A stretch of 39,408 bases of DNA from Paludibacteraceae bacterium (GTDB taxonomy: Bacteria > Bacteroidota > Bacteroidia > Bacteroidales > Paludibacteraceae). Under the pieces are notes generated by a model, which saw only the letters and a program-made list of their open reading frames with translations, searched no databases and was not told where the DNA came from. This document shows positions 32,254 to 39,408 of the stretch, one piece after another; positions within the stretch are counted from its first letter, which is position 1; each line of letters starts with the position of its first letter. Both the position numbers and the translations under genes were made by a program. The stretch is taken from assembly GCA_024401475.1 (NCBI GenBank), contig JAKSKZ010000032.1, positions 1 through 39,408 of the forward strand, written 5' to 3'.

Positions 32254-33441
32254 ATGACAGATAAAGAAACCCAGAACTTAAAGCGTTGGAGACTGATTCT
32301 CGGAAAAGAGAGTGACGAAATGTTGGGTAAGATGGCTGGAGACAATAGTGTCCCGATGAGCCAAACTGACATAATGATCGACAGCGCTCTTCAAGCCATA
32401 TATGGAACGGGAGAAGGCAGCTTTGATGATAACGAAGGAGGGAAAAAGTGTGCTGGTAAAGGTGGCTCATCTCCTGTCATATCCAAATGGTTGGGCGACA
32501 TCAGAAAACTTTTCGACAAGGAGACGATAAAGATTATTCAAGACGATGCCATAGAGCGAAAGAATCTGAAAGAACTTCTTATGGAACCTGAGATTCTCAA
32601 TGATCTTGAACCCGATGTGAATATTGTGTCAACGCTATTGATGCTTAAGGATCAGATTCCGCAAAAGTCTAAAGCAGCGGCGAGAGAGTTCATCAAACGA
32701 TTGGTGGAAGAGGTCAATAAACTGTTGGAGAACGACATTCGCTCAAGTGTGACAGCCGCCATCAATAAAAGGGAACACTCGGCTATTCCGTTGGCAAGTG
32801 CCATCGATTTCAAATATACGATCAGGCGCAACCTGAAAAATTTCAATCCGGACCTTAAAATCATAGTTCCAGAGAAGGTTTGGTTTTTCGACAGGCGGAG
32901 TTCCGTCAACAAATGGAATATCATCCTCGACATCGACCAGTCAGGTTCAATGGGGGAGTCGATCATATATTCGTCCATAGTCTCGTGCATCCTTGCCTCC
33001 ATGTCGTCAATTCAAACTAATGTGGTTGCTTTCGATACGCAAATAATGGATTTGACATCGCTTTGCGAAGACCCTGTGGATTTGTTGTATGGTTTTCAGA
33101 TGGGCGGTGGCACAGACATCGACAAATCCATCGCATATTGCCAGACATTGATAACAGATCCTCAAAACACGCTATTCTTCCTAATCTCTGATTTGGAGGA
33201 ATATGGAGGAAAAAACTTTATCAACCGTTTGAATGAGCTAAAAGAGAGCGGTGCCACAGTAATTGTGTTGCTTGCTATTGCCGACGGAGGGCGTGCATCC
33301 TACGACGAGAATAACGCAAGGCGAATAGCATCACTTGGCATACCATGTTTTGCCTGCCCGCCAGATAAACTTCCAGAGTTGTTGCAGCGTGCTTTGTCGA
33401 AAGATGATCTTACTTATGGACTAGGGAAGGGCAAATGCTAA
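32254..33441 (+). CDS. VWA-domain protein (YehP-like)
   Basis: 395 residues. The N-terminal 215 residues are helical and charged; the VWA domain occupies about 220-390. The metal-ion-dependent adhesion site is complete: DQSGS (228-232), Thr287 in GGGTDID, and Asp313 in ISDLEEYGG. The VWA of MoxR systems typically carries or presents the substrate. It is the last gene of the cassette: a strong terminator starts 29 bases after the stop. The protein ends GLGKGKC. Length is comparable with E. coli YehP (about 378). Confidence 0.93.
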   Translation: MTDKETQNLKRWRLILGKESDEMLGKMAGDNSVPMSQTDIMIDSALQAIYGTGEGSFDDNEGGKKCAGKGGSSPVISKWLGDIRKLFDKETIKIIQDDAIERKNLKELLMEPEILNDLEPDVNIVSTLLMLKDQIPQKSKAAAREFIKRLVEEVNKLLENDIRSSVTAAINKREHSAIPLASAIDFKYTIRRNLKNFNPDLKIIVPEKVWFFDRRSSVNKWNIILDIDQSGSMGESIIYSSIVSCILASMSSIQTNVVAFDTQIMDLTSLCEDPVDLLYGFQMGGGTDIDKSIAYCQTLITDPQNTLFFLISDLEEYGGKNFINRLNELKESGATVIVLLAIADGGRASYDENNARRIASLGIPCFACPPDKLPELLQRALSKDDLTYGLGKGKC

Positions 33442-33470
33442 AAGATTGTTGATCCTTAAAAGAGAACAGG

Positions 33471-33507
33471 AAATGGAGTGCATTCAACGATTATGCACTC
33501 CATTTTT
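33471..33507 (+). terminator. terminator of the yeh-like cassette
   Basis: AAATGGAGTGCAT (33471-33483) is perfectly complementary to ATGCACTCCATTT (33493-33505) with a nine-base loop, ending in a five-base T run. It also reads as a terminator on the minus strand. Confidence 0.9.
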
Positions 33508-33624
33508 CATAAGATATGGTTTGTAAATTCAACTTAGAAGTACAACACGATTCATTGTTTGACATGTTGAAGTGACAATAAAGACTATTCTAAAACATAT
33601 GCGTGTGTTTTTTTGTCATCTCTA

Positions 33625-33661
33625 TCGTCAAAAGTTTGACGAAATAATCGAATTTTGACGA
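33625..33661. promoter_or_regulatory. operator-like TTTGACGA repeats
   Basis: TCGTCAAA (33625-33632) and TTTGACGA (33635-33642) form a palindrome with a two-base centre; a third TTTGACGA in direct orientation lies at 33654-33661. The site is immediately upstream of the candidate promoter, and the first gene of the operon encodes an HTH protein, so autoregulation is a fair inference. Confidence 0.45.
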
Positions 33662-33672
33662 TTTTATCAAAA

Positions 33673-33709
33673 TATTTGAGATGATAGCCGTGTTTTTTAT
33701 TTATTTTGC
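33673..33709 (+). promoter_or_regulatory. candidate promoter of the defence-like operon
   Basis: TTTG near 33674, 19 bases, then TATTTATTTTG, which contains a -7-like box with imperfect spacing. It would give a leader of about 105 nt before the HTH gene. Confidence 0.35.
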
Positions 33710-33818
33710 AGGCAAAGGCTGCGAGTCCAAAACAATCATGTACGTTTGGAGGGATCCCAGTGCTTGGTAACTCAAGTGAATATAGTGCATTCGACGATTA
33801 TTTGACAATACCTTCAAT

Positions 33819-34040
33819 ATGGCTAAACTTAATAGAATACGAGTCGTTCTTGCGGAACGCGACTTGAATAACAAATGGTTGTCCGACAAACTGGGCAAGG
33901 ATCCTGCAACTGTTTCCAAGTCGGTGACCAATACCACCCAACCAAGTCTTGAGGCACTCGTCGCTATCGCTAATGCTCTTGAAGTGCCAGTACAGGAGTC
34001 GGTAAGACAAGAGGAGTTCAATCAAGAGAAAGAATCTTGA
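33819..34040 (+). CDS. XRE/Cro-type helix-turn-helix regulator
   Basis: 73 residues. NNKWLSDKLGKDPATVSKSVTNTTQPSLEALVAIANALEV is a complete five-helix Cro/C1 domain, with KDPATVSKSVT as recognition helix region. The C-terminus is a short charged tail. It is the first gene of the operon, and the next gene starts 39 bases after its stop. Such small regulators usually repress their own restriction or defence operon to delay nuclease production; the palindromic TTTGACGA sites upstream are candidate operators. Confidence 0.88.
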   Translation: MAKLNRIRVVLAERDLNNKWLSDKLGKDPATVSKSVTNTTQPSLEALVAIANALEVPVQESVRQEEFNQEKES

Positions 34041-34079
34041 TTGCAGACAAACATATCTAAAATAAAGACCGCAACAATA

Positions 34080-35807
34080 ATGAATAAATTCACCATACAG
34101 CAACTCCAGCAGATGCGCGAATCCGAAGACCGCGTTGAGTTCAAGGCGGGCGAAGGAGGTAACGTTTCCTACGATGGTCGAGGCAAGACCAATCCGAAGG
34201 ATCGTCGCCGTTGCATCCTTGGCTATGTCATCGCCCTTTGCAATGAAGGGGGCGGTCGCCTCGTCATAGGTATGCACGACAACTATCCGCATCGTGTAAC
34301 CGGCACTCGACAGGCTCAGGATGCCGTCGGTCAGTTGGAGTCGGACATCTATCGCGACACAACCATTCGTCCTGAGATTTACGAACTCTATGACGAAGAG
34401 AACCATCGTGTCTTGGTGATTGAGGTCCCTTCACGCCCTATCGGCAAGGTCTTCAAATTTGAGGACGTGCCATTGATGCGTGTCGGCGAAGAACTCAAAC
34501 CAATGTCCGATGCTATGTATCTCAAGATCCTGCAGGAGTCGGAACCTGACTTCTCAGAGAAGATTTGCGAAGGACTTACCCTTGAAGACCTTGATGAGGA
34601 GGCCATCCGTGTGATGAAGAAAAAATATGCTGATAGATGGGAAAAGCCTGAGTTCAACAATATCCCAACAAATCAAGTGTTACGGGATTTCATGCTGATG
34701 GACAAAGATGGTCATCTCAACTACGCAGCTCTCATCCTGTTAGCAAAGTCGGATGCTATCTACAGTCATCTGCCATGCGATAATGTTGTTGTAGAGTATC
34801 GCCTCTATCACCACATGATAGAATACACAGCAAGAGCAGAGTTCCGTGAACCTCTGTTCCTGCTTGTTGATCATGTGTGGGATTATATCAACCAGCCCGC
34901 AAGTAACCCACTGCAGCATTATCGCGATAAGTTCGCACGTTACGCCCTACCAGCTTTCAATGAAGATGTTGTACGAGAAGCAGTCCTCAATGCCATTTGC
35001 CACCGAGTGATGTTCATACAAAGCGATATTGTTATCAAGCAATACCCTGACATACTCGTCATCACCAATGCTGGAGGCTTCCCTGTAGGCGTAGATACAG
35101 ACAACATCTTGTCTGTTAACAGTATGCCAAGAAGCAGACGTATCAGTGAAGTGCTACAGAAGACAGGACTTGTCGAGAAGAGTGGACAAGGTGTTGACCG
35201 AATGTTTGCTATCAGCATCTCTGAGGGCAAACCTATTCCCGATTACTCTCTGACCGATGAGTGGCAGGTATGCCTCCGTCTGCACGGAACCATTCAAGAT
35301 CCTGCCCTCTTGCTCCTGATACACGATATTCAGCATAATCGCAGCACAACGGAAAAGCTCAACGCCTTCGACCTTCTTGCCCTCTATCGTGTTTCACGAG
35401 GCGAAAGCATACGCAACGTCGATACCGCAACCCTAAAGAAACTGTTATCTCAGGGGCTCTTGATAGAAACAGACAACGGAATAAAGCTCACACCTCTCTA
35501 CGAAGAAATGAAGCTAAGAGCAGGTGTTATTGACAGAATGGGAGATCAGAATGTCCTAGTAAATGATACGGTAAATTTATTGCAACTTACTGAAAGACAG
35601 GAAAGGATTTATGAGATAATAAAAAATGATACAGCAAATGTCCCGATAAATGTCCCGATAAATGTCCCGATAAATGTATCTGGTCTTGCATCAATGTTTA
35701 ATGTTTCCGAGAAGACTATAAAACGTGATCTCTACGTTCTCCGAGATTTGAATCTTATTAAGTACGTCGGCAGTAATAAGACAGGACATTGGATGGTAAT
35801 TGACTAA
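34080..35807 (+). CDS. Schlafen AlbA_2 / HATPase_c_4 / winged-helix protein
   Basis: 575 residues from ATG 34080; the frame is open from a TTG at 34041, directly after the preceding stop, but ATG is more likely. The N-terminal AlbA_2 domain (EFKAG...RCILGYVIALCNEGGGRLVIGMHDN) is the Schlafen-type nucleic-acid-binding module. Then a RecG-like C-terminal ATPase region (REAVLNAICHRVMF, ILVITNAGGFPVGV, GLVEKSGQGVDRMF). The C-terminus is a winged helix (FNVSEKTIKRDLYVLRDLNLI) joined by an (NVPI)3 linker. Such proteins are common in defence islands and may regulate them. Here it follows the HTH gene and precedes the nuclease genes. Confidence 0.88.
   Translation: MNKFTIQQLQQMRESEDRVEFKAGEGGNVSYDGRGKTNPKDRRRCILGYVIALCNEGGGRLVIGMHDNYPHRVTGTRQAQDAVGQLESDIYRDTTIRPEIYELYDEENHRVLVIEVPSRPIGKVFKFEDVPLMRVGEELKPMSDAMYLKILQESEPDFSEKICEGLTLEDLDEEAIRVMKKKYADRWEKPEFNNIPTNQVLRDFMLMDKDGHLNYAALILLAKSDAIYSHLPCDNVVVEYRLYHHMIEYTARAEFREPLFLLVDHVWDYINQPASNPLQHYRDKFARYALPAFNEDVVREAVLNAICHRVMFIQSDIVIKQYPDILVITNAGGFPVGVDTDNILSVNSMPRSRRISEVLQKTGLVEKSGQGVDRMFAISISEGKPIPDYSLTDEWQVCLRLHGTIQDPALLLLIHDIQHNRSTTEKLNAFDLLALYRVSRGESIRNVDTATLKKLLSQGLLIETDNGIKLTPLYEEMKLRAGVIDRMGDQNVLVNDTVNLLQLTERQERIYEIIKNDTANVPINVPINVPINVSGLASMFNVSEKTIKRDLYVLRDLNLIKYVGSNKTGHWMVID
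35637..35672 (+). repeat. 12-bp tandem repeat, three exact copies
   Basis: AATGTCCCGATA occurs three times in tandem within the AlbA_2 gene and codes for Asn-Val-Pro-Ile each time. Change in copy number would lengthen or shorten the linker without shifting the frame. Confidence 0.85.
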
Positions 35808-35825
35808 CATAATAAGTAATTCATT

Positions 35826-36488
35826 ATGACGAACGATAATAATAAGGGCTACGTTTACATACTCACAAACCCTTCCTTCCGTGAGGATTGGGTGAAGATT
35901 GGCAAGAGTTCGCGTCCTGTGGATGTGCGCTCAAAGGAATTGGACAATACGGCTGTTCCTCTGCCATTCGAGATCTACGCTACACTCCGCACGTCGAAGT
36001 ACGACAAAGTGGAGAAGCAGATTCACAAGCAAATCGACCGCTTGACCGACCTGCGCATCCGTCAGAACCGTGAATTCTTCAACATTGCACCATCTGTAGC
36101 CCTCGACATCATGCGCGACATTGCCGACCTGCTGGACGATGCAGAACTTGCAGTTTATGTTGATGGAAAACCAGTCATCAGCAAGAGCAAGGAAGAGGAC
36201 AAGAAGATTGAAGCGGACAGCAAGGAAAAGGAACGCAAAGCATTCAAGTTCCACATGGTTGGATTGAAGGTTGGTGATACGGTTGTCTTCGATGAACTAA
36301 ACCTTCCCGTCACCGTAGCATCAGACGATAAGGTGGAATACCAGGGGCGCCTTTGGTCACTCTCTGCCTTCACTCGCGAGTTCCTGCCAGAAGATAAGCA
36401 GAACACTTCGGGGGCTTATCAAGGTCCTAAGTACTTTAGTTACGAAGGTAACACATTGAGTGAGTTGAGGAAGGAGAAAGAAACATGA
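35826..36488 (+). CDS. GIY-YIG (T5orf172-type) protein with RAMA/DUF4357-like tail
   Basis: 220 residues. The N-terminal 90 residues form a T5orf172/GIY-YIG-type domain: GYVYILTNPSF, WVKIGKSSRPVDVRSKEL and the basic KQIHKQIDRLTDLRIRQNREFF. Whether it still cuts DNA is unclear, since this group often has only a binding role. A Lys/Glu-rich helix (about 122-140) leads to a C-terminal domain (VGDTVVFDELNLPVTV...EYQGRLWSLSAFTREFL...YQGPKYFSYEGNTLSELR), like the RAMA/DUF4357 modules of restriction-modification proteins. It overlaps the next gene by four bases (ATGA), so translation is coupled. Confidence 0.85.
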   Translation: MTNDNNKGYVYILTNPSFREDWVKIGKSSRPVDVRSKELDNTAVPLPFEIYATLRTSKYDKVEKQIHKQIDRLTDLRIRQNREFFNIAPSVALDIMRDIADLLDDAELAVYVDGKPVISKSKEEDKKIEADSKEKERKAFKFHMVGLKVGDTVVFDELNLPVTVASDDKVEYQGRLWSLSAFTREFLPEDKQNTSGAYQGPKYFSYEGNTLSELRKEKET

Positions 36489-36742
36489 ATACGCTACAAA
36501 ATCCGACAAAAGTCGATGTAATTACAAATGCAGCAGACTCCGTAATTGCAAACATAGGGGACACATCCTATGATGGAGATTTCTCAAAACAAATTGTTGC
36601 AGAGTATTGGCACGATGAAGGCAAGTTTGTAATCTATACCGAAGTATTCGATGAAGAAGATAACTACATCGGTAGTGAAGATTGCTCGATGTTTTCGCAT
36701 CTACAATTAAAAGAAATTGAAAATCAACTAAGAATAGTATAA
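36485..36742 (+). CDS. small acidic orphan protein in the defence-like operon
   Basis: 85 residues, ATG overlapping the preceding stop as ATGA; the next gene begins three bases after its stop. Such tight packing supports it as a real gene. The composition is acidic (Asp/Glu about 20 percent), with SKQIVAEYWHDEGKFVIYTEVFDEEDNYIGSEDC suggesting beta strands. I do not recognise a family. Size, charge and place next to a nuclease suggest an inhibitor or specificity partner, but nothing in the sequence proves it. Confidence 0.7.
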   Translation: MNTLQNPTKVDVITNAADSVIANIGDTSYDGDFSKQIVAEYWHDEGKFVIYTEVFDEEDNYIGSEDCSMFSHLQLKEIENQLRIV

Positions 36743-36744
36743 CA

Positions 36745-37968
36745 ATGGATACCAAAATAATAGGCCAAGGCTACAACCTAGATGCAGATACCTCTGTAGC
36801 CAAGGAACTGATAGAACAATTCAATAGTAAGAGATACGATTCTTTCACTTGTCTTGTGGCATTTGCTAGTTTCGGTGGAATCTCTGCTCTTACTCCTTAC
36901 ATTTTAGCAGAGAAGGAACGAGGTGTAAAAGTGAAGATTATTCTCGGCATCGACCAGAAAGGAACATCAAAAGAGGCACTTGAAGAAGTGCTGGCGTGGG
37001 GCGTGGAGGCAAAGATTTACCATACTCAGTCGGTAAACATTTTCCATCCCAAAATCTACCTCTTTGAAAATACAGACATTTTCACTCTTATTGTCGGTTC
37101 AAACAATCTCACAACAATGGGATTGGTAAAAAATATTGAATGCTCACTTTTGATCAAAGACACAAAAGGCGAGCATACTGTTCATAATGATTTCTACGTT
37201 TATTGGAAGTCTATTCTTGATGGTGTTGATGTCAACTTAATGCCTATTACGCAGGAATTGATTGATGAACTTTATGCGGATAAACTCATTCCTACAGAAT
37301 CGGAACGAACGGACAAATACGATAATGGAAGAGATCGTACCTCTAGTACAGGAGCAAGCCGACGTGTCAATTTCAATGGAGCAAAAATTCAGCGTAATCC
37401 AGAGGGTTTTGTACCGAAGAGAAGACAGGTAAAAGCAAAACGAGTAACCAAAACAAAGAATGCTTCAAATCCAAGTCAGCCAATAATAACTGTTTCGGAA
37501 GAATCTCTATTGGTGAACGGCGAGGAGGTTCTGATTGCAGAGATTGGTGGTGGTCCTCGTTGGAAGCAGGTAAACTTCCCTGTTGAAATCTTTGAAAACT
37601 TCTTTGGCGCTGAACGTGGTAACAACTCATACAATATAGAACTGATGAACATTGCCCAAGATGGTTCTTTGGGTGAGGTTGAAGTTCGTCAAGCAGTATC
37701 AGTTAGAAGTCACAACTACCGTTTTGAGATTCATTGTACAGAAACCGAAGGTGCGTACCCCGGCAATAACAAGCGCCCTATTGGTTTGTTCGTCAAAATA
37801 GATAATGACCAATTCTTGTACCAGGTTCTTCTTCACAATCATCCTGCTTATAAGAAAATAAAGAAGTATTTGTATGCTGATAGTAGTGTAAGAAGACAGG
37901 ATGAGTTAAGAAGGCACATCGTCCACATTGAAGCAATTCATGCCCTTTATCCAGAATTAGTTATCTAA
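36745..37968 (+). CDS. PLD-superfamily restriction endonuclease, BfiI/NgoFVII-like
   Basis: 407 residues. The N-terminal catalytic domain (about 1-165) has a single HxK motif, FHPKIYLF (His101, Lys103), followed by VGSNNLT (Asn120/Asn121) and Glu132. One HKD-type site per chain is the arrangement of BfiI and NgoFVII, which pair as dimers and cut DNA without metal. A basic linker (KRRQVKAKRVTKTK) leads to a C-terminal domain (about 265-385) beginning RWKQVNFPVEIFENFFGAERG, the place of the B3-like recognition domain in that group. It overlaps the methyltransferase gene by one base (TAATG), which supports a restriction-modification pair. The target sequence cannot be read from this. Confidence 0.82.
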   Translation: MDTKIIGQGYNLDADTSVAKELIEQFNSKRYDSFTCLVAFASFGGISALTPYILAEKERGVKVKIILGIDQKGTSKEALEEVLAWGVEAKIYHTQSVNIFHPKIYLFENTDIFTLIVGSNNLTTMGLVKNIECSLLIKDTKGEHTVHNDFYVYWKSILDGVDVNLMPITQELIDELYADKLIPTESERTDKYDNGRDRTSSTGASRRVNFNGAKIQRNPEGFVPKRRQVKAKRVTKTKNASNPSQPIITVSEESLLVNGEEVLIAEIGGGPRWKQVNFPVEIFENFFGAERGNNSYNIELMNIAQDGSLGEVEVRQAVSVRSHNYRFEIHCTETEGAYPGNNKRPIGLFVKIDNDQFLYQVLLHNHPAYKKIKKYLYADSSVRRQDELRRHIVHIEAIHALYPELVI

Positions 37969-39284
37969 TGAGCTACAATTTCAGAACATTAAACTACCTT
38001 GGTAGTAAGTTGCGCTTGTTGGATTTCATCGAGGATAAAGTTCTTGACGTAACGCCACAAGAAGCTGGAATCTGTGATTTATTCGCGGGTTCTGGTTGTG
38101 TGTCGCGTAAGTTGTCGCGTCTGCACTCTGTTGTCTCCTGTGATATTCAAGGCTATTCAAAAGTAATAGGTAATGCTTTACTCCACAAATTTGACGTGAC
38201 GGATAAGACTATCGAAGATTTCTTCAAGTCATTAGACAACGAATACGCCAATAAGTTGAGAGAGGCTTTTGCTCCTTTGATTGAATTAGAACAAGATGCT
38301 ATCGATAGTAAAAATCTCGAAGTGCTAACTTGCATCCTTGAACATGGATCGTTAGAGGTGTTCAACATTGAGCACAACCTTTCTTGTTTATCAGATCAAT
38401 TAGTGGTTGTTTGCAAAAACCTCAAGAAAGACGGATTGGATGATGTGCGTTCATTGATTAGTCGCTACTATGGAGGCGTCTATTTCTCCTACAAGCAAGC
38501 TGTTGAGATTGATATTATTCTGGAGAATATTCACAGATTAGTATCAGAAGACAATCGTGATTTGTTCCTTGCAGCTCTTTTAAGTACTGCAAGCGATGTT
38601 GTTGATACAGTAGGAAAGCATTTTGCCCAGCCAATAAAAGCAAGAGATTCCAAAGGCAACATAAAGATGACTGTTTATAACAAGGCTGTAAAAGATAAGA
38701 CGGTTGATGTAATTGCTCTCTATCGCGAATGGTTGTTAAAATACAGGAATCTATCCAAGAGTGATTGCCAGCACATAACGATGCAAGGTGACTTCGTACA
38801 ATGTCTAAGGTCTCTTCCCGATAACGTAAGAACCGTTTATGCAGATCCTCCATACACACGCGACCACTATAGTCGCTACTATCACGTGCTGGAAACATTG
38901 ACCCTTCGAGATACTCCTAAGATTTCAACGGTTACAATACATGGTTCAACCCATGTTAGCAATGGCATCTATCGAGAGGATCGACATCAGTCACCTTTCT
39001 GCATAAAAAGTAAGGCTCCAGAGGCATTCCGCAAGATGTTTGAACTTACGTCTTCAACAGGAAGAAACCTGCTACTTTCTTACTCTCCATACGATGAGAC
39101 GAAAAAGACTCATCCTCGTGTGGTAACAATGCAACAGCTTATAACACTTGCTGAGGAATACTTTGATAATGTCGAAACCGTTTCTGCTGGTAGTTTTAAG
39201 CATAACAAGCTTAATTCAACAGAGCATTTTCTTGAAGCTTCAGATGAGGCAGAGTTGTTGATAGTATGCACTAACAACGAATAA
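37968..39284 (+). CDS. D12-class DNA N6-adenine methyltransferase
   Basis: 438 residues. Motif X NYLGSK (9-14), motif I DLFAGSG (37-43) for S-adenosylmethionine, and catalytic ADPPYTRDHYSRYYH (292-306) are in alpha-class order. DPPY indicates N6-adenine (or N4-cytosine) methylation. About 240 residues lie between motif I and DPPY, longer than in Dam, and probably contain the target-recognition domain. The gene overlaps the PLD nuclease by one base, and a second methyltransferase-like frame begins 14 bases downstream, so each may modify one strand of an asymmetric site, as expected for a BfiI-like enzyme. Complete. Confidence 0.92.
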   Translation: MSYNFRTLNYLGSKLRLLDFIEDKVLDVTPQEAGICDLFAGSGCVSRKLSRLHSVVSCDIQGYSKVIGNALLHKFDVTDKTIEDFFKSLDNEYANKLREAFAPLIELEQDAIDSKNLEVLTCILEHGSLEVFNIEHNLSCLSDQLVVVCKNLKKDGLDDVRSLISRYYGGVYFSYKQAVEIDIILENIHRLVSEDNRDLFLAALLSTASDVVDTVGKHFAQPIKARDSKGNIKMTVYNKAVKDKTVDVIALYREWLLKYRNLSKSDCQHITMQGDFVQCLRSLPDNVRTVYADPPYTRDHYSRYYHVLETLTLRDTPKISTVTIHGSTHVSNGIYREDRHQSPFCIKSKAPEAFRKMFELTSSTGRNLLLSYSPYDETKKTHPRVVTMQQLITLAEEYFDNVETVSAGSFKHNKLNSTEHFLEASDEAELLIVCTNNE

Positions 39285-39297
39285 TCCGTAAGATTCA

Positions 39298-39408
39298 ATG
39301 CAATTAAAAGACAATATAAAATTCTCTATTGATACACAGATGTCTGTTGGCGATGAGGATTGCAAGAACATCCTGATAAAGGGTGACAACAAAGCAATTC
39401 TCCCAGAA
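39298..39408 (+). CDS. partial gene, probably a second DNA methyltransferase
   Basis: Only the first 37 codons are in the window; the frame is open at the edge. The N-terminus includes NILIKGDNKAILPE, resembling the opening (I)xGDNxxxLxxL of type III Mod-like and other beta-class N6/N4 methyltransferases. It starts 14 bases after the D12 gene and belongs to the same operon. The catalytic DPPY and the S-adenosylmethionine motif are beyond the window, so the call rests on a short match plus context. Confidence 0.55.
   Translation, partial: MQLKDNIKFSIDTQMSVGDEDCKNILIKGDNKAILPE

Larger units (their letters stand above)
33477..33801. repeat. 18-base direct repeat, AGTGCATTCrACGATTAT
   Basis: The two copies lie at 33477-33494 (in the terminator) and 33784-33801 (18 bases before the HTH gene) and differ at one position. 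The 307-base spacing encloses the promoter and operators of the downstream operon. Confidence 0.6.
33442..33818. other. 377-base spacer between the yeh-like cassette and the defence-like operon
   Basis: It holds the cassette terminator, operator-like TTTGACGA repeats, a candidate promoter and both copies of an 18-base direct repeat, listed separately. A ten-codon frame with two Trp (MYVWRDPSAW, 33738-33770) lies in the leader; I do not treat it as a gene. Confidence 0.5.

Noticed and set aside
33738..33770. Ten-codon leader peptide with two Trp (attenuator)
   Set aside because: No terminator/antiterminator pair follows, and the downstream genes have no link to tryptophan; a frame this short arises by chance.

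Overview
The window looks like a chromosomal segment of a Bacteroidota species, most likely order Bacteroidales. The evidence is a set of -7 boxes matching TAnnTTTG (some with TTTG or TTG near -33), an almost complete lack of Shine-Dalgarno sequences, a fused MurF-alanine racemase, a NspC-type polyamine decarboxylase, a TonB-C-like secreted protein, and AT-rich spacers with small palindromic repeats. I cannot place it to genus.

Left part (1-12400), mostly housekeeping: the 3' part of tRNA-Gly(GCC) with its terminator; a large tandem-AAA (SpoVK/CbbX-like) protein; a YjbQ-family protein; a 727-base spacer holding a probable minus-strand noncoding RNA of about 370 nt; mnmE and miaA, both tRNA modification; a lipoprotein and two orphan proteins; a Crp/Fnr regulator; nfo (endonuclease IV, minus strand); a secreted TonB-C-like protein; and nspC.

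Middle part (12400-21000): an orphan membrane protein; an AAA/DUF4143 ATPase whose promoter carries three TTCGTACGAA palindromes exactly 32 bp apart; an orphan membrane protein with a TPR-like tail, flanked by copies of a palindrome-rich repeat (one full MITE-like copy of about 310 bp at 15641-15950); murF-alr and a membrane protein, both on the minus strand; a YkvA/DUF1232 protein; and maf.

Right part (21183-39408), accessory and conflict-related. First comes a 1624-residue protein joining a DEDD-exonuclease-like domain, a RecQ-like SF2 helicase and a complete UvrD-like SF1 helicase. Next is a five-gene co-directional cassette closed by a strong terminator: SWIM zinc finger, unknown helical protein, MoxR AAA+ ATPase, DUF5682 protein and VWA protein. 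It resembles E. coli yehQ/L/M/P with one extra gene. After a spacer with operator-like repeats comes a tight defence-like operon: HTH regulator, Schlafen AlbA_2/HATPase protein, GIY-YIG (T5orf172) protein, an 85-residue ORF, a PLD-type endonuclease resembling BfiI/NgoFVII, a D12-class adenine methyltransferase, and the first 37 codons of what looks like a second DNA methyltransferase, cut by the window edge. I read this last block as a restriction-modification system with accessory genes.

The best candidates for something not fully described are the exonuclease-RecQ-UvrD protein next to the extended yeh-like cassette, the composition of the PLD/two-methyltransferase operon, and the noncoding RNA at 2943-3310. 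Promoters, operators and structures are read by eye; family names come from motif recognition, not database searches.
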